This document shows positions 32,525-44,125 of a stretch of 64,000 nt of DNA, one piece after another. A program made the position numbers and the translations under genes. The notes under the pieces are model-generated. The model did not search any database and was not told where the DNA came from. It saw only the letters and a program-made list of their open reading frames with translations. Source of the DNA: Yamagishiella unicocca. Lineage: Eukaryota > Chlorophyta > Chlorophyceae > Chlamydomonadales > Volvocaceae. The stretch lies in the NCBI GenBank assembly GCA_003116995.1, contig BDSL01000194.1:19137-83136 (forward strand). Reading direction: 5' to 3'. Every line of letters starts with the position of its first letter. Position 1 is the first letter of the stretch.

Positions 32525-33240
32525 CTTCTTTTTCGTTTCCCTCCTTTTTCTTCCCGTTTGTTTCTTGTCCCCTGCGGGGTCCCCCGGCCGCCCCGTCCCC
32601 TTCGGGGCCGGCCCCCGCCGCGGGCCGCCGGGCCCCCCCGCCGCGGGCCTTCCCTCCGGTCCCCGTCGGGCCCCTCCCCGCCGGTCCCCCCTCCCGTTCG
32701 TTGTTTCTTGTCGCTTTGTTTCTTGTCCCCTGCGGGGTCCCCCGGCCGCCCCGCCGTTTGTTTCCCTTCTTTTTCGTTCCCCTCCTTTTTGCCTTCCCCC
32801 GCGGGGCCTTTTTCTTTTCTTTTCTTCCTCTGGCCGCCCCCCCCGCCGGCCTCCCGCGGGGGTTCTCCTTTGGTTTCCCGTCGGGCCCCGCCCCGTCGGT
32901 CCGTCCCTCTTCTTTTGCTGTCGTTTTTTCCTTTGGTTTTTTTCTTCCCGCGGCTCTGTCGCTTTGTTTCTTGTCCCCTGCGGGGTCCCCCGGCCGCCCC
33001 GCCGTTTGCCTCCTTTTTCTTCCCTCGCCGCGGGCCGCCGGGCCCCCCCCCCCTTCCTCCTCCGGCGTTTCGTCCGGTTCTTTCTTTTCCTTCCTTTCTT
33101 TCTTCCCCGGCCGCCCTCCGCCCTTGGCCGCCCCCTTGTTTCTTGTCCCCGTCCCCGCCGGGGCGTTTTTTTTTCTTTCTTCTTCTGGTTTTTTTCTTCC
33201 CGCGGCCGCCCCTCCCCGCCCCCCCCCGCGGCCCCCGCCC
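32525..33240 (+). repeat. Repeat island 25 (B, C, A)
   Basis: B at about 32,560 with CCCCTGCGGGG, CCCCTTCGGGG and the CCGCGGGCC palindrome. Then a second B, CCCCGCGGGGCCTTTTT (a D form with loop CGC), C, a third CCCCTGCGGGG, A, CCCCGCCGGGG and C-like CCCGCGGCCGC. Confidence 0.87.
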
Positions 33241-33919
33241 CCCCCCCTCTGTTCTGGTTCTTTCTTCCCCTCCCCCGGTTCCCCGCCTCCCGTCCTCCTC
33301 TTCGCCTCCCCCTCCCGTTCCCGCCTCTCCCTCGGCTCCGTCGCCCCCTCCCTCCCCCCCCGCCCCTCCCGTCCCTCCCCGGCCCCGCCTCGTCGCCCTT
33401 GGCCGCCGGTCCGGGTTTTGGCCTTTCTTGCTGCTTTCCCTCCTGGCCCTGTCCTTCCCCCGCTGGCCCCGCTGCCCTTCCTCCCCCCCTCCCCGTTTGT
33501 TTGGCCCTCCCCGTCCCCTTGGCCCCTGGGTCGCCCTCCCCCTCTGGTCCCCTCTCCCGTGGCGTTGCCCCTGGGTTCGCTGGTTCCCCCCTCGCTGCTG
33601 GCTCTCCCCCGCTCCCCCCTCCTCCCTGCCCCTGTCCCTCCCCTCCCTCCGGGCCCCTGTCTCCTCCTCGTTTGGCCCCGCTGGTTCCCCCTCCGCCTTG
33701 TGCCCCCTCCCTTTCGCTCGTTTTGCTTTTCCCCTGGCTCGCTTCCCTCCGGTTTTTTCGTCCCTGCCCTCGTTCTTTCTCCGTTCCTTTTCCCTCCCCT
33801 CCCCTGTCTTTCCTTTCCCCTTTCCCTGCCTTCCCCCCGCCCCGCCTTTGCCCCGCCTCGTCCTTTCCCTCTCCCCCGGTTGTCGTTTTTCTTTCTTCCC
33901 TCCCTCCCCCCTTCCTTCT
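33241..33919. other. C/G-richer spacer
   Basis: The middle part (33,390-33,700) is rich in CTGG, TTGG and CCCCTGG words. No module, no clear triplet phase. Confidence 0.5.
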
Positions 33920-34090
33920 TTTTCGTTTCCCTCCTTTTTCTTCCCGTTTTGTCTCCGCCTCGCTTTCTCCCTCCTTTTTCTTCCCGTTTGTTTCTTGTCC
34001 CCTGCGGGGTCCCCCCGGCCGCCCCGTCCCCTTCGGGGCCGGCCCCCGCCGCGGGCCGCCGGGCCCCTCCCCGCCGGTCCCCTCTCTCCC
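33920..34090 (+). repeat. Repeat island 26 (B)
   Basis: Two CCTCCTTTTTCTTCCCG leaders, B-type CTTGTCCCCTGCGGGG, CCCCTTCGGGG, and the CCGCGGGCCGCCGGGCCC palindrome with a CCTCCCCGCCGG tail. Confidence 0.85.
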
Positions 34091-34554
34091 CTGGTCTCTC
34101 CCTCGCTTTTCTTCCCCGCTCTGTTTGGTTCCTTTTTTTGTCTCTCTTCTCCGTCCCTTTCGCTTCTCTTTTTTCCTCCCCTTCGTTCCGTGCTCTTCGC
34201 CTTTTTTCTCGCTTTTCGCTCTCCCCCCGTCCGCTGTTTTGTTTCCCTCCTTTCGCTCGTTCGCTCTCTCCCCTTGTCGTTTCCCTCCCCTTTCGTGCTT
34301 TCCTTTGCGCCTTTCTTCCTCTCTTTTGCGTGCTGCCCCCCGTCCGCCCCTGCTGCTTGTCTTTTCCCCCCCCTCCCGCTCCCTCCCTCCCTTCGCCCGC
34401 TTTTTCTCGTCTCGCTTCGGGTCTCTCCCCTCCCCGGCGCCGCCCTCTCTCCGCTCCCTCTCCTGCCGCCGCTTTCCCCGTCCTGCCCGTCCTCCTTCCG
34501 CGGCCCCCCGTCGTTCCTTTTCTTCCCGTTCTTCTCCCTGCTGTGCTTTCCCCT
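34091..34554. other. Pyrimidine-rich spacer
   Basis: T-richer than average; unique-looking; nothing recognised. Confidence 0.55.
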
Positions 34555-34900
34555 TCTTTTCTTCTTTTTCTTTCCCCCCCTTTGTTTTTTTTCCGCCCTT
34601 CCCCGTTGTTTCTTGTCGCTTTGTTTCTTCCCCCGGCCGCCCCCCCCCGCCGGGGCCTTTTTCTTTTCTTTTCTTGTCGCTTTGTTTCTTCCTTTGGTTC
34701 CCCGCCGGGGCCCCGCCCCGCCCCGCCGGGGGTTTCCCTTCTTTTTCGTTTCCCTTCTTTTTCGTTCCCCTCCTTTTTGCCTTCCCCCGCGGGGCCGGCC
34801 CCCTCCCCCCCCCGTTTTTTCTGTTTTCTTCCGCCGGCCGCCCTCCCGCCCCGCCGGTCCGTCCCTCTGCGCGGGCCGCCCCCGTCGGTCCCCTCCCCGC
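34555..34900 (+). repeat. Repeat island 27 (B, I)
   Basis: Two B leaders with TTTGG tails, CCCCGCCGGGG, three TTCTTTTTCGTT units and then I with its tail (34,754-34,860), the partner of 26,061-26,168. Confidence 0.85.
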
Positions 34901-36375
34901 CCGCCTCGGCTGTTTTCTTTCGCGGCCCCGCGCCGTCTCGTGTTTCTGTCCCCCGCCCCTTCTCCCTTCGCCGTTCCTTTCTGCTCCTTGTCCTTTTTCC
35001 CCTTGTTTTTTCTTCCGCCCTCCTCCCCCTGTGCTCTTCCCTCCCCCTCCCGCCCGCTCCTCCCCCTTGCCCCCGTGCTGGGTTTTGTCGTCCCCTTTCC
35101 GTTTCCGCTTGCCCCCCCCCCCCCCTTCGGGTTGTTCGTTCCTGGTTGCTCTGCTCCTCCCTCTGGCCTTCTTTCCCCCTTCCCTCTGGCCCTGCTGGGC
35201 TTTTCTCTCCCCTCGTTTCCCCGTTTGCTTTTTCCCTCGTGCTTTCCCCCCCCCTTTTTTCTCTCCCGGTGTCCTCGCTCCCCTTTTCCCCGGCGCTGCT
35301 CCGTTCTCGCTCGTCTTGTTTGCTTTTTTCCCGTCTGGCTCCCCTTGCCCCCGCCCCCGGTTCCCCCCCCCGTCGCTTGGCTCTTTTCCCCCGCCCCTTT
35401 TTCTTTTTCGCCGGCTCTGGTGCTCCCCTTGGCCTTCCCCTTTCCCTGTCTTTTTTGCCTGGTCCTGGCCCCCTCCTCCCCTGTTTTTTTGTTCTGGGCT
35501 GTCTGGTTGGTCGTCCCGCTTCCCCCCTTTTTTCTTCCTTTCTTCCGGCCTCCGCTCCGGTGGTGCTCCTTCCCCCCTTCTGGCCGGCTTCCCCCCTCCC
35601 CCCTTTCCCTCGCCTTTTTTCCCCTTCGCTCCCCCTTGTTTCCCTTGTTTCTCGTCTGGCCGGTCCCTCCCCGCTTCCCCTCCTGTCTCCGGTCCCCCGC
35701 TTGCGGCCCTTCCCTTTCCCCCGCTTTTTGTGCTCCGTGCCCGTTTGCCCCCCCCTCCGCCCCTTTGCTTCCCGTGGCTTCGCGTCGTTTTGTTGTGCCC
35801 CCCTCGGCTCCGCTTCCGCTGGCTTTCCTGCTCGCCTCCCCGCCCTGCCGCCCCTCCCCGCTCCCCTCGCTGCGCGTCCCGCTCCTCCTCTTTGTTTCCC
35901 CCTCGCTTCCCCCCTCTTCCCCTCCCCTCGCCTCCTCCTTTCCCCTTTGTCCTGCCCCCCGCCCCTCCGCCTCGTTTCCCTCGTCCCTCCTCTCTCGTTT
36001 CGCTTGTCTCTCCCCGTCTCCCCCGTCGTTTCCCCTTTCCGGCTCCCCCTTGCTTCGCTTTTGCTCCTCCCCTTGTCGCGGGGCGGCTCCTCTTTGCGGT
36101 CGTCGTCTTCCCCTGTCCCCTCCCTCCCTCCCCCTGCCTCCCTTCTTCTCCTCCGTTTCTTCTCGTTTTTTCCCCCGCCTCCGTCCTTCCCCCCTTCTTC
36201 CTCTTTCCCCTTTCGTCTTCCTTTTTTTTCTTCTCCCCTTCTCTTCTCTCCGGTTTTTTTTCTCCTCTCCCGCCCCTCCCTTCTTTGCTGCTGCTTTTTT
36301 CCCTCCCCTTTCCCGCTTTCCGTTTTCCCTCTCTCGCGCCCCCTTCGCTCTCCCTCTCCCCTCGTTTCTCCCTCG
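34901..36375. other. Pyrimidine-rich spacer
   Basis: C/T-rich; a slightly G-richer segment (35,480-35,600) contains TGGTTGGTCG-like words. No modules. Confidence 0.55.
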
Positions 36376-37085
36376 CTTTTGTCGCTTTGTTTCTTGTCCC
36401 CTGCGGGGCCTCCGCCCCCCGCTCCGTCCCTCTCCCGCGTCTCTTCTTTTTGCCTTCCCCTTTCTTTGTTTTTTTTCGTCCCCTTCGGGGCCTTTTTCTT
36501 CCCTTTTGTTTCCCTTCGTCCCTCTTCGCGGGCCGCCCCCGTCGTTCGTGTCCTTGTTTTCCTTCTTTTTCTTCCCTCGCCGCGGGCCTTCCCTCCTTTT
36601 CTTCTTTTTCTTGTCTTTTCTTCCTCTGGCCGCCCCCCCTCCCTCTTGCCTTCCCCTTTGTTTTTTTTTCTTCCCCCGGCCGCCCCCTCGGCCCCCGCCT
36701 TTTTCTTCCCGTTTGTTTCTTCCTTTGGTTTTTTTCTTCCGGCGGCCGCCCTCCCCGCCCCGTCCCCTTCGGGGCCGGCCCCCGCCGCGGGCCGCCGGGC
36801 CCCCTCCTTTGGTTCCCCGCCGGGGCCCCGCCCCCCGCCCCCCGTTGTTTTTTTCTTTTGCCGTCCCCTCTGGGGCCGGCCCCCGTCGGGGCCCTCCCCC
36901 GCCGGGCCCCCCCTTGTTCCTCTTCTTTCTCTTTGTTTTTTTCTTTCTTTTTTTCTTCTCGCCGCCGCCCTTCCTTTTTCTTCCCTCGCCGCGGGCCGCC
37001 GGGCCCCCGCCCTTCCCTCCGCTCTGCTTTCTCCGCCCGCCCCGCCGGGGGTTTTTTTCCGCCCCCCCGCCCCGCCCCGTGCGCC
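36376..37085 (+). repeat. Repeat island 28 with a B-H/J junction
   Basis: A B-H composite begins at about 36,380 but breaks off after CCCCGCTCC and continues as J (GTCCCTCTCCCGCG) at about 36,425. Then come CCCCTTCGGGG, F, a truncated A, C variants, the CCGCGGGCC palindrome, G (36,856-36,905), A and CCCCGCCGGGGG. Confidence 0.87.
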
Positions 37086-38119
37086 CGTCCGGTGCTGTTG
37101 GTCCCCCCGTTTTCTCCCTTCCCCCCTTTGGGTTCGCTCCCTCTCGTTCCGCTCCTCGTCTTCCTGTGTCCGCCCCCGCCCCCGCCTCCTCCGTTCCTTC
37201 CTTCGTTTTCCGTTTTTCGTGTCCTTTTTCCCCCCTCCCCTCTCGCCCCCTTTTGTCCCCCCTCCCCTCTTTCTTTGCTCGCCCTTGCTCTGCCCCTTGC
37301 CCCTGTTGTTTTTTTGTCCCTTTCCCTCCCCCTTTCTGTCCCCCTCCGTTCTCCCGCCGCTTGTTTTCTTCCTCCCCTTTGCTTTTTCTCCCCCCCGGTT
37401 TGTTCTTCGCCCCCCGCGCTTCGCGTCCCGCGCCTTTTCTGTGTTTTCCTCCGCCGGCGGCCCTCCTCGTGTTCCCCCTGCTTTTCCCTCCGCTCCCGTC
37501 GGTTGTTTGCTTTTTCTGTGCTCCGTTTTGTCCGTTTTCTGTTGTTGCCTTTTCCTTGTTGCCCCCCTCTGTTGCCTCTTCTCTGCTTGTTGTCCGTCCC
37601 CCCGGGGCCGCGTCCCCCGTGCTTCTTCCTTCGGCCGCCCGTCCGTCTCTTCCCTTCTTGTCTCTTTTCCTTCGCTTCCCCCCCCCGTTTGTTTCGCCCT
37701 CCCCTCCCTTCTTTTTCGTCCCCCTTTCCCCTCCCCCCCCTCGCCCCCCCTTTCCCTGTCTTTCCGCTTTTTCGCTTTCTTGTTTTCCTCCCCCCCTCCC
37801 CGTCTTTTGCTTCGTCTCTTTTCTTTTTTGTTTTCCCCCCTTCTCCCTTTCCTGTGTTTTTTCCCCCCCTTTCCCTCCTCCTTTTTTCCTCTTTTTCCGT
37901 GTTCCTTCCCTTTTTGGTGCGGTTTCCGTTTCCTTTTTTTTTTCTGTCCTCTTCCTGGCTCCCCTTTCCTTTCTTCCCTCGCCGCGGGCCGCGCCCCTTC
38001 CCCCCTCTGCTTGTTTCTCCCCTTTCCTCCTCGCCTGTTTTTGCCCCTCCCCGCCCTTCTTGTCCGTCGCTTTCCTCCGCTTGTCCCTCCTCCTCGCGGC
38101 TCTTTTCTCCGTTCCCCTT
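37086..38119. other. Pyrimidine-rich spacer
   Basis: C/T-rich. A truncated A (CTTCCCTCGCCGCGGGCC, then GCGCCCC) lies at about 37,974-37,997 alone in unique DNA. Confidence 0.55.
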
Positions 38120-38595
38120 CTTTTTGCCTTTGTTTCTTTCCCCCCCTTTGTTTTTTTTCCGCCCCCCCCCTTCTTCCCCCCCGGGGTCCTTGCCTCCTTT
38201 TCTTTTTTTCTTGTCGCTTTCCCTCGTCCCGCTCCGTCGCCTTTGGCCGCCTCTCCCCGCCGGGGCCCCCCCGCCGGGGGCCGCCCGTCCGCGGTCCCGC
38301 TCCTCCTCCCGCCCGTTTTCTCTTCGTCCTCCCTGTTGCCTTGTCTTGTTTCTTCTCTTTCTCCGTGTTTGTCCCTTCTCCTCCTTCGCTCCTCGCTGCT
38401 TTCGTTCTCGCTTTCTCGCTGCCCTGTCGTTTCCCCCTGCTCCCCCCCTCCCCCGCGGGGCCGTCCGTTCGGCTCTCCCCTTCCCTCCTGTCCTTTCCTT
38501 TTTGGTTTTCTCCCCCCCTTCCTGCTCTTCCTTTTGCCCTCTCCCTCCCTTGCCCCTGCCCTCTGTTGTCGTTCCCCTTTGTTTTTTGCCCCCCC
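38120..38595 (+). repeat. Small island and spacer
   Basis: From 38,120 to 38,310: T-rich leaders, CCCCCGGGG, CGCCTTTGGCCGCC, CCCCGCCGGGGCC and a GTCCGCGGTCCCGCTCC relative of K. From 38,310 to 38,595 the DNA is unique-looking and C/T-rich. Confidence 0.65.
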
Positions 38596-38995
38596 CGGGG
38601 GCTTTCTTTCTTGTCCCCGTCCCCGCCGGGGCGTTTTTTTTCTTCTTTTCTTTTCCTTTCTTGTCGCTTTGTTTCTTCCTTTGGTTTTTTTCTTCCCGCG
38701 GCCGCCCCTCCCCGCCCCCCCCGCCGGGGCCTTTTTCTTTTCTTTTCTTGTCGCTTTGTTTCTTCCTTTGGTTTTTTTCTTCCCGCGGCCGCCCCTCCCC
38801 GCCCCCCCCCGGCGGGGCCTTTTTCTTTTCTTTTCTTGTCGCTTTGTTTCTTCCTTTGGTTTTTTTCTTCCCGCGGCCGCCCTCCCCGCCCCCCCCTGCC
38901 CGGGCTGTCCCGCTCCCTCGCCTCTGGCCGCCCCTCCCGCCCCCCCTCCCCCCCCTGGCGGCTTTCTTTTCGTCCCCGCCGGGGCGTTTGTTTTT
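38596..38995 (+). repeat. Repeat island 29 with an 88-bp tandem triplication
   Basis: Three head-to-tail copies of a unit containing CTTTTCTTTTCTTG, the B leader, TTTGG, then module C with its CGCGGCCGC core and CCCCTCCCCGCCCC. GTCGCTTT starts at 38,663, 38,750 and 38,838 (periods 87 and 88). The copies differ mainly in C-run length and in the joining hairpin (CCCCGCCGGGG, CCGCCGGGG, CCGGCGGGG). Confidence 0.9.
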
Positions 38996-41900
38996 TTCTT
39001 TTCCTTCCCTCGGCCGCCCGTGTGCGCCCCCTGGTCTGCTCTTCCCTTGCCGGTGGCCCTCCTGCCCGCGTGGCTCTTCCTCTGTTGCCGCCCGCTGGGT
39101 GCCTGCCCCCTCCTTTCCCTCGGCTGGGGCCTGCTCCGTGCTCCCTGCTTGTGCCCTCTTCGTCCTCCCCGGTCCCTCCCCCCTTCTGGTTTCGTGCTGT
39201 CTCCTCCTCCTGGCCCTCCCGTCTGGCCCCCCTGGCCCCTCCTCCTGGCCTCTCCCTTCGTCGTTCTCCCGGGCGTGGCCCCTGCCCCCCCTTCGCCCCT
39301 CCCCCTCTCCCCGCTTGTCCCCCGTCTCCCCCCTGCCCGGCCGCCTCCCGCCCCTCCTCTTGGCCCCCTGGGCCGGTTGCCCCCCCCTCTTCGCTGGCCC
39401 CCTTTCGCCGTGCTCTTCGCTTTCTTCTGCCTCCCCCGCGCTCGCTCCCTGGCCGGGTCCCGCGCTCCGTCCTGCCTCCCTGCCCTGTGCCCCTTCCGCC
39501 TTGCTCCCTCTTTCCTCCCCCCCTCCCCGCTCCCCCCCTCCCCTCCCCTCTTCCCCGCGCCTGGTGGGTGCCTGCCCTCTCTGCCCGCCGCTGCTCCCCC
39601 GCCCGGTGTTCTGGGTTCCTCCCCCTGGTCTCGCCCCCGCGCGCTGCCGCTCCTCCCCTTTTCTTCCTGTTGGGCGCCCTTCCCCTCTGCCCCGCTTGCT
39701 CCCTCGCGCCCGCCCGTGCCGTCCTTGTGCCTTCTTCCCTCCTGGCCCCTTCCTCCCGTCTGCCCTCGGCCCTCGGCTCCCTCCCCTGCCCTTGGTTCGG
39801 GGCGCTTCCCCTCCCCTGGGCCTGTCCCTCCTCCCCCTCTTTCCTCCTCCCCTTGGCCCGGCCTCTGTGGCCCTCCGTTCTCTTCCCCTCCCCTCGTCCG
39901 GGCCTTGCCCCCTTCCGCCCCCGTCCTCGTCCGCTCCCCGGGTCCCTCCCTCTGTGCCCTTCCCCTCCCTTCCTCTGGCCCCCCTCCGCGTTCCCCTTCC
40001 CCCCTCCTCTCCCGCGTTCGCTTCCCTCCGTCCCCCGTTCCCCTCCCCTCGCCTGTGGTCTCCTTGCCCTGCGCTCCCTCCTTGCCGTTCGCGCCCCGTG
40101 CCCGCTGCCTCCCCCCTCCCCTTTCCGGGCCCGCCTCCCCGGCCTTGCCTCCCCCGCCGCCCCGCCCCCCTCTTTCCCCCTCCTGCCCTCGCCTGTTTTC
40201 CCGCTCTTCTGGCCCTTTCTCCCCCCTTGTCCGTCCTCTGGCTGCCCTTCCCGCTCTCCCTCCTGCCGCCTCGTCCGCGTTTCTCGCCCGCCCGGTCGCC
40301 TTGGCTCTTGGTGCCCCTCGGGCCCCCCTCCTCCCTCCCTCTCCTTGCCCCCTGCCGCCCCTCCTGCCCTCGCCCTCCCTCGCCCGGGCCTTCTGGCCCC
40401 GCTTCCGGCTTCGCCCCGTCCGCGGCTCTCTTCTCCCCCCCCCCGCCGTCTCTGGTGTCCCCCCTCCTCTGGTCCCTGTCGCCTCTCTTTTGGCCCGCTC
40501 CCCTGCTTTCTGCCGTTCCTTCGGCCTTGCTCTTTCGGCCTGCCTCCCCGCCCGCTTTGCCCCGTTCTCTGCTCCTCCTCTTGTCCCTCCGCGCCTCCCC
40601 TGCCTCCTCTTGGGGCCCTCGCTCGCGCTGTCCTCTCCCTCGCTTCCCTCCTCCCCTTTGCCGCCCTTGCCTTTCTTGGCTTCGTCGCCCCGCCCCTTGC
40701 GGGCCCTCCCCCCCCTCCTTTCCCCTCCGTTGCTGGCCCCTCCCTTCCCCCCGTCCCTCTCCGCGGGCCGCCCCCCTCTTCCTCCTCTCGCCGCCGCTCT
40801 CGTCCGCTCTGGCTCCGCTCTCCTCCCCCGGCCTGGCCCCCCCGCCTTTGGTGCGGTTCCCCTTGGTCCCCCCGTCCTCTGGCCGCCTTCGCTGCCCCCC
40901 CCTTGCTCTCGCTCCGCCCCCGGTTCCCTCCCGCCCCCCCCTTCCCCTCCCCCCCCGCTCTTCCGCGCCCCCCGCCCCCCCCCGCTGGCTCTCCCGCCGG
41001 GGCGGGTGGCTCCTTCTCCCTCTTCCGTCCCCCCTCCCGCTCCCTCCCCCTCCCCCCGCTGCGGGTCCCGCGCCTCCCCCGCGCGCCCTCCTCCCCCTTT
41101 GGCCTCCCCCTTCCCGCTTTGCCCCCGTTTGTTCCTGCTCCTCCGGTTTTCTTGGCCCTGGCTCTCCGGGCCCCCCTGCTCCCTCTCCCCCCCCCTCTGT
41201 CGGCTCTTGTCCCTTCCCGCCCCTCGCGGGCCTCTGCCCTCTCTTTCGTCCTCCCTCCTCCTCCCGGTTCTCGGTCCCCCGGCCTCTCCCCCGGCCCCCC
41301 CCCCCCCGGCTTCTGCGCCTCTCCTTGCGCCCTTCCCGGTTTTTGTTCCCCCCCTCCGCCCTCCCCTGCCTCGCCTCTCCTCCGCCCTCTCCTTCCTCCG
41401 CCTCCCGGCGGTTTCCGCCCTCTTTCCGTCCCTCCCTCCCCGCTCGGGCCCTTCCCCCCTCTCCCCCTTCGTTTTCGCTGTCTCTCGTGCCGCCCTCCCG
41501 GGCCCTCGCCGCTTCGGCTTTCGCCCTCCCGCTCCCCTGGCTGGGGTCCGCCGGCTCTTCCTCTCTGCTGCTGGTCTCGGCCCGGTCCCCCTCCTCCCTC
41601 CGCCCTCCCTTTGCTCTTCCCGGCTGCTCTGCTCCCTCGCCCCCCCTTCTCTTCTGCGTCCCTGCTCCGTTCTCCCGGTTCCCCCCCCGCTGTGGCCCTC
41701 CTCCCCCCCCCTTTTGCCCGCCTGGTTCCCTTGTGGTTTCCTCCTCCCCGCTGCCCCCCCGCCCCCGGTCGCCCCCCCCCTGGGGTCCCCCCCGGGGGCC
41801 CTCTTTCCCCCCGCTCTCTCCTCTTGTGTTCGCTGGCTTTGCCCCCCCTCTCCCCCTGCCCTTGCCCCGCCCCTGGCTTGGCCTTCTTCCCCTCCCCTTG

Positions 41901-43724
41901 CCCCCCCCCCCTCGTCTTTGTGGCCCCTCCTCCTTTTCTCCCCCTCCCTCCCCGGCTCGTCCCCTTTTCTTCTTTCCCCCCCTCCCGTCTTCCTCCCCTC
42001 GCGTCGCTCCTCCGGCCCTCCCTCCCCCCTCTGGCTCCCGCCCCGCGCTGCTCGCTTTCCCCTGCCTCGCTGTCCCGTCCCCCGTCGCCTCCTCCCTGGG
42101 CCCCGTCCGCCGTTCTCCGCTCTTCTGGTTGTTCCTGCCCCCCGTCGGCCTTCCCCCCCCCCCTCCCCGTCCGGCCTGGTCTGCGGCTTTTCGCTTCGCC
42201 GCTGCCCTTCTCGTCGTGCCCCCTCGTGCTCTGGCTCCCCCGTCGCTTTCGCCGCGGCTCTTGCCTTCTTCGCCCCTCGCGGGCTCCCCCTTCCCTTGGC
42301 CCGCCCCCTCTCCGGGCCTTCCCTCGCGGGGCGCCCTTTGCCTTTTGTGGTTTTGCGTTCTCTGTGGCCCTCCCGCCCCGCCCTCCCGTCGCCTCTGTCT
42401 CTCTTCCCCCTCCCCCCTCGCTGCCCTCCCCCTCCCTTCCGCCTCTCCTCCCTCCTCCTCGCCGGCCGCTCGCGGCTGTTTTCCCCGCCCTCCCCCTCCT
42501 CCTCGCTGGCTGGTGCCCCTTCTCTCGGCCTGGCCCTCCTCCCCTCCCTTTCCCGCCCTCCCCCCTTGGTTCTGGTTTCCCCTGCCCGCCTCCTTCCCGC
42601 CCTCCTCTCCGCGTCTGTCTCCGTTTCCGCGGCCCTCTCCTCGCCTCTCCCCGCGCCCTTCCTCCCCTTTCTTTTCCCTCCCCCGTCGGTCCGCCCCCGT
42701 CTCTCCCCCGTGGTGGGTTCTCCCCCCCCCTTGCCGGTCCCCGGCCCCTCCCCCTCTGGTTGTTTCCCCCCGGGCCCGTGCCCGTGGCCCCTCCCTCCCT
42801 TCTTCTTCGTGGTGGGCCTCCCCCGCCTGGCCTCCGTGCTTCCCCCCCCGCTGCCCCCGCCCTCTTCGCCCGTCCGGCTCTCTCCTGGCCCTTTGGCCTC
42901 CGCCGGGCCTTCCTCCCCCGCCCCCCGGTCTGTGTGCGCTCTGCCCTTGCCCTCTTCTTGCTGCCTCGTGGGCCCTTCCCCCTCCGCCCCCCGGGCTTCT
43001 GGTGGTCCCCCTGCCCTCTCTCCCCTCCTTCCTCTGTGTCCCCCTCCCCCTTGGGGCTGCCCTGCCCCCGGCTTGTTCCCCCGGCTGTGGCCGCCCCCCT
43101 CTGGCTGCTCTTGCCCTCTTTGCCCCCTCCCCGGTGCTTGCCCGTGTCCGCCCCCGCCTTCCCTTGGTTCCGTTTCCCCCTTCCCCTCCCCGCCTTCTTT
43201 GCCGTCCCCTTCCCTCTCTCCCCGTGTCTCGCTGCCCCGTCGGGGCGGCGCTCGTTGCCCTGCCCGTTGCCTGCCTGGTTCTGCCGGGGCGCCGCCTGCT
43301 CGCCCCCCCTTCCCCCCGTCCCTGGCTGCTTCCTCCGGCTGCGCCCCCCTTCCCCCCCGCCCCCGCCGGCCGCCCTCCCCGCCCCGCCGGGGCCCGCCGC
43401 CTCCTTTTCCCCCTTTGCGGGCCTCGCCCTGCCGGGGCCCTTTCGCGTCTCCCTTCTCCTTCTGGGGGGCCTTCTCTCTCCCTCTGCGCTCTGCTCCGCT
43501 TCCGGCCCCGCCCCGTCGTTTCCCCGTCTTCCCCTCCGGCGTCTTTCCTTCTCGCTTCCCTGGTCTCCGCCGCGGCCCTCTCGTTCGCTCCCGCCTTGTC
43601 GTTTTCCCGCGCGCTCCGCCCGGCCTTCCTTCCCCCTTCGGGGGCCGCCCCCCTCTCCGTCGCTTTTCTTCGTTTTCGGCTTTCTCTTGTTCTTTTTCCC
43701 CCGGTGCCCCCTCCCTTGTCGTTC
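38996..43724. other. 4.7-kb island-free C-rich spacer
   Basis: The most C-rich long stretch: words such as CCTGGCCCC, GCCCCTCC and CTGCCC dominate, and long T runs are scarce. The first genuine module-like elements after 38,995 are weak (a CCCCGCCGGGG near 43,385-43,400). No steady triplet phase over hundreds of bases, and no gene recognised. Confidence 0.65.
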
Positions 43725-44125
43725 CCCTTTGTTTTTTGTTCTTTTCTTCCTTTGGCCGCCCCCCGCGTTTTTTTCCCCCCCGTGGTTTGTTTCCTCCTTC
43801 GTTGGGTTCTTTCTTCCCCCGTTTTGTTCCTTTCTTTTCTTTTCTTCCCCCGTTTTGCCTTCCCCTTTGTTTTTTTTCGTGTTTTCCTCCCCTTCGGGGC
43901 CTTTTTCTTCCCGTTTTGTCTCCCGCCTCGCTTTCTCCCTCCTTTTTCTTCCCGTTTGTTTCTTGTCTTTTCTTGTCGCTTTGTTTCTTCCCCCGGCCGC
44001 CCCGCCGTTTGCCGTCCCCTTCGGGGCCGGCCCCCGCCGGGGCCGTCCCGCTCCCCGCCCCGTCCCCTTCGGGGCCGGCCCCCGCCGCGGGCCGCCGGGC
44101 CCTCCCCGCCGGGCCCCCCGCTCCG
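43725..44125 (+). repeat. Repeat island 30
   Basis: TTTGGCCGCC, T-rich leaders, CCCCTTCGGGGCCTTTTT, a B leader, then two CCCCTTCGGGGCCGGCCCC units, the second running into the CCGCGGGCC palindrome. Confidence 0.85.
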
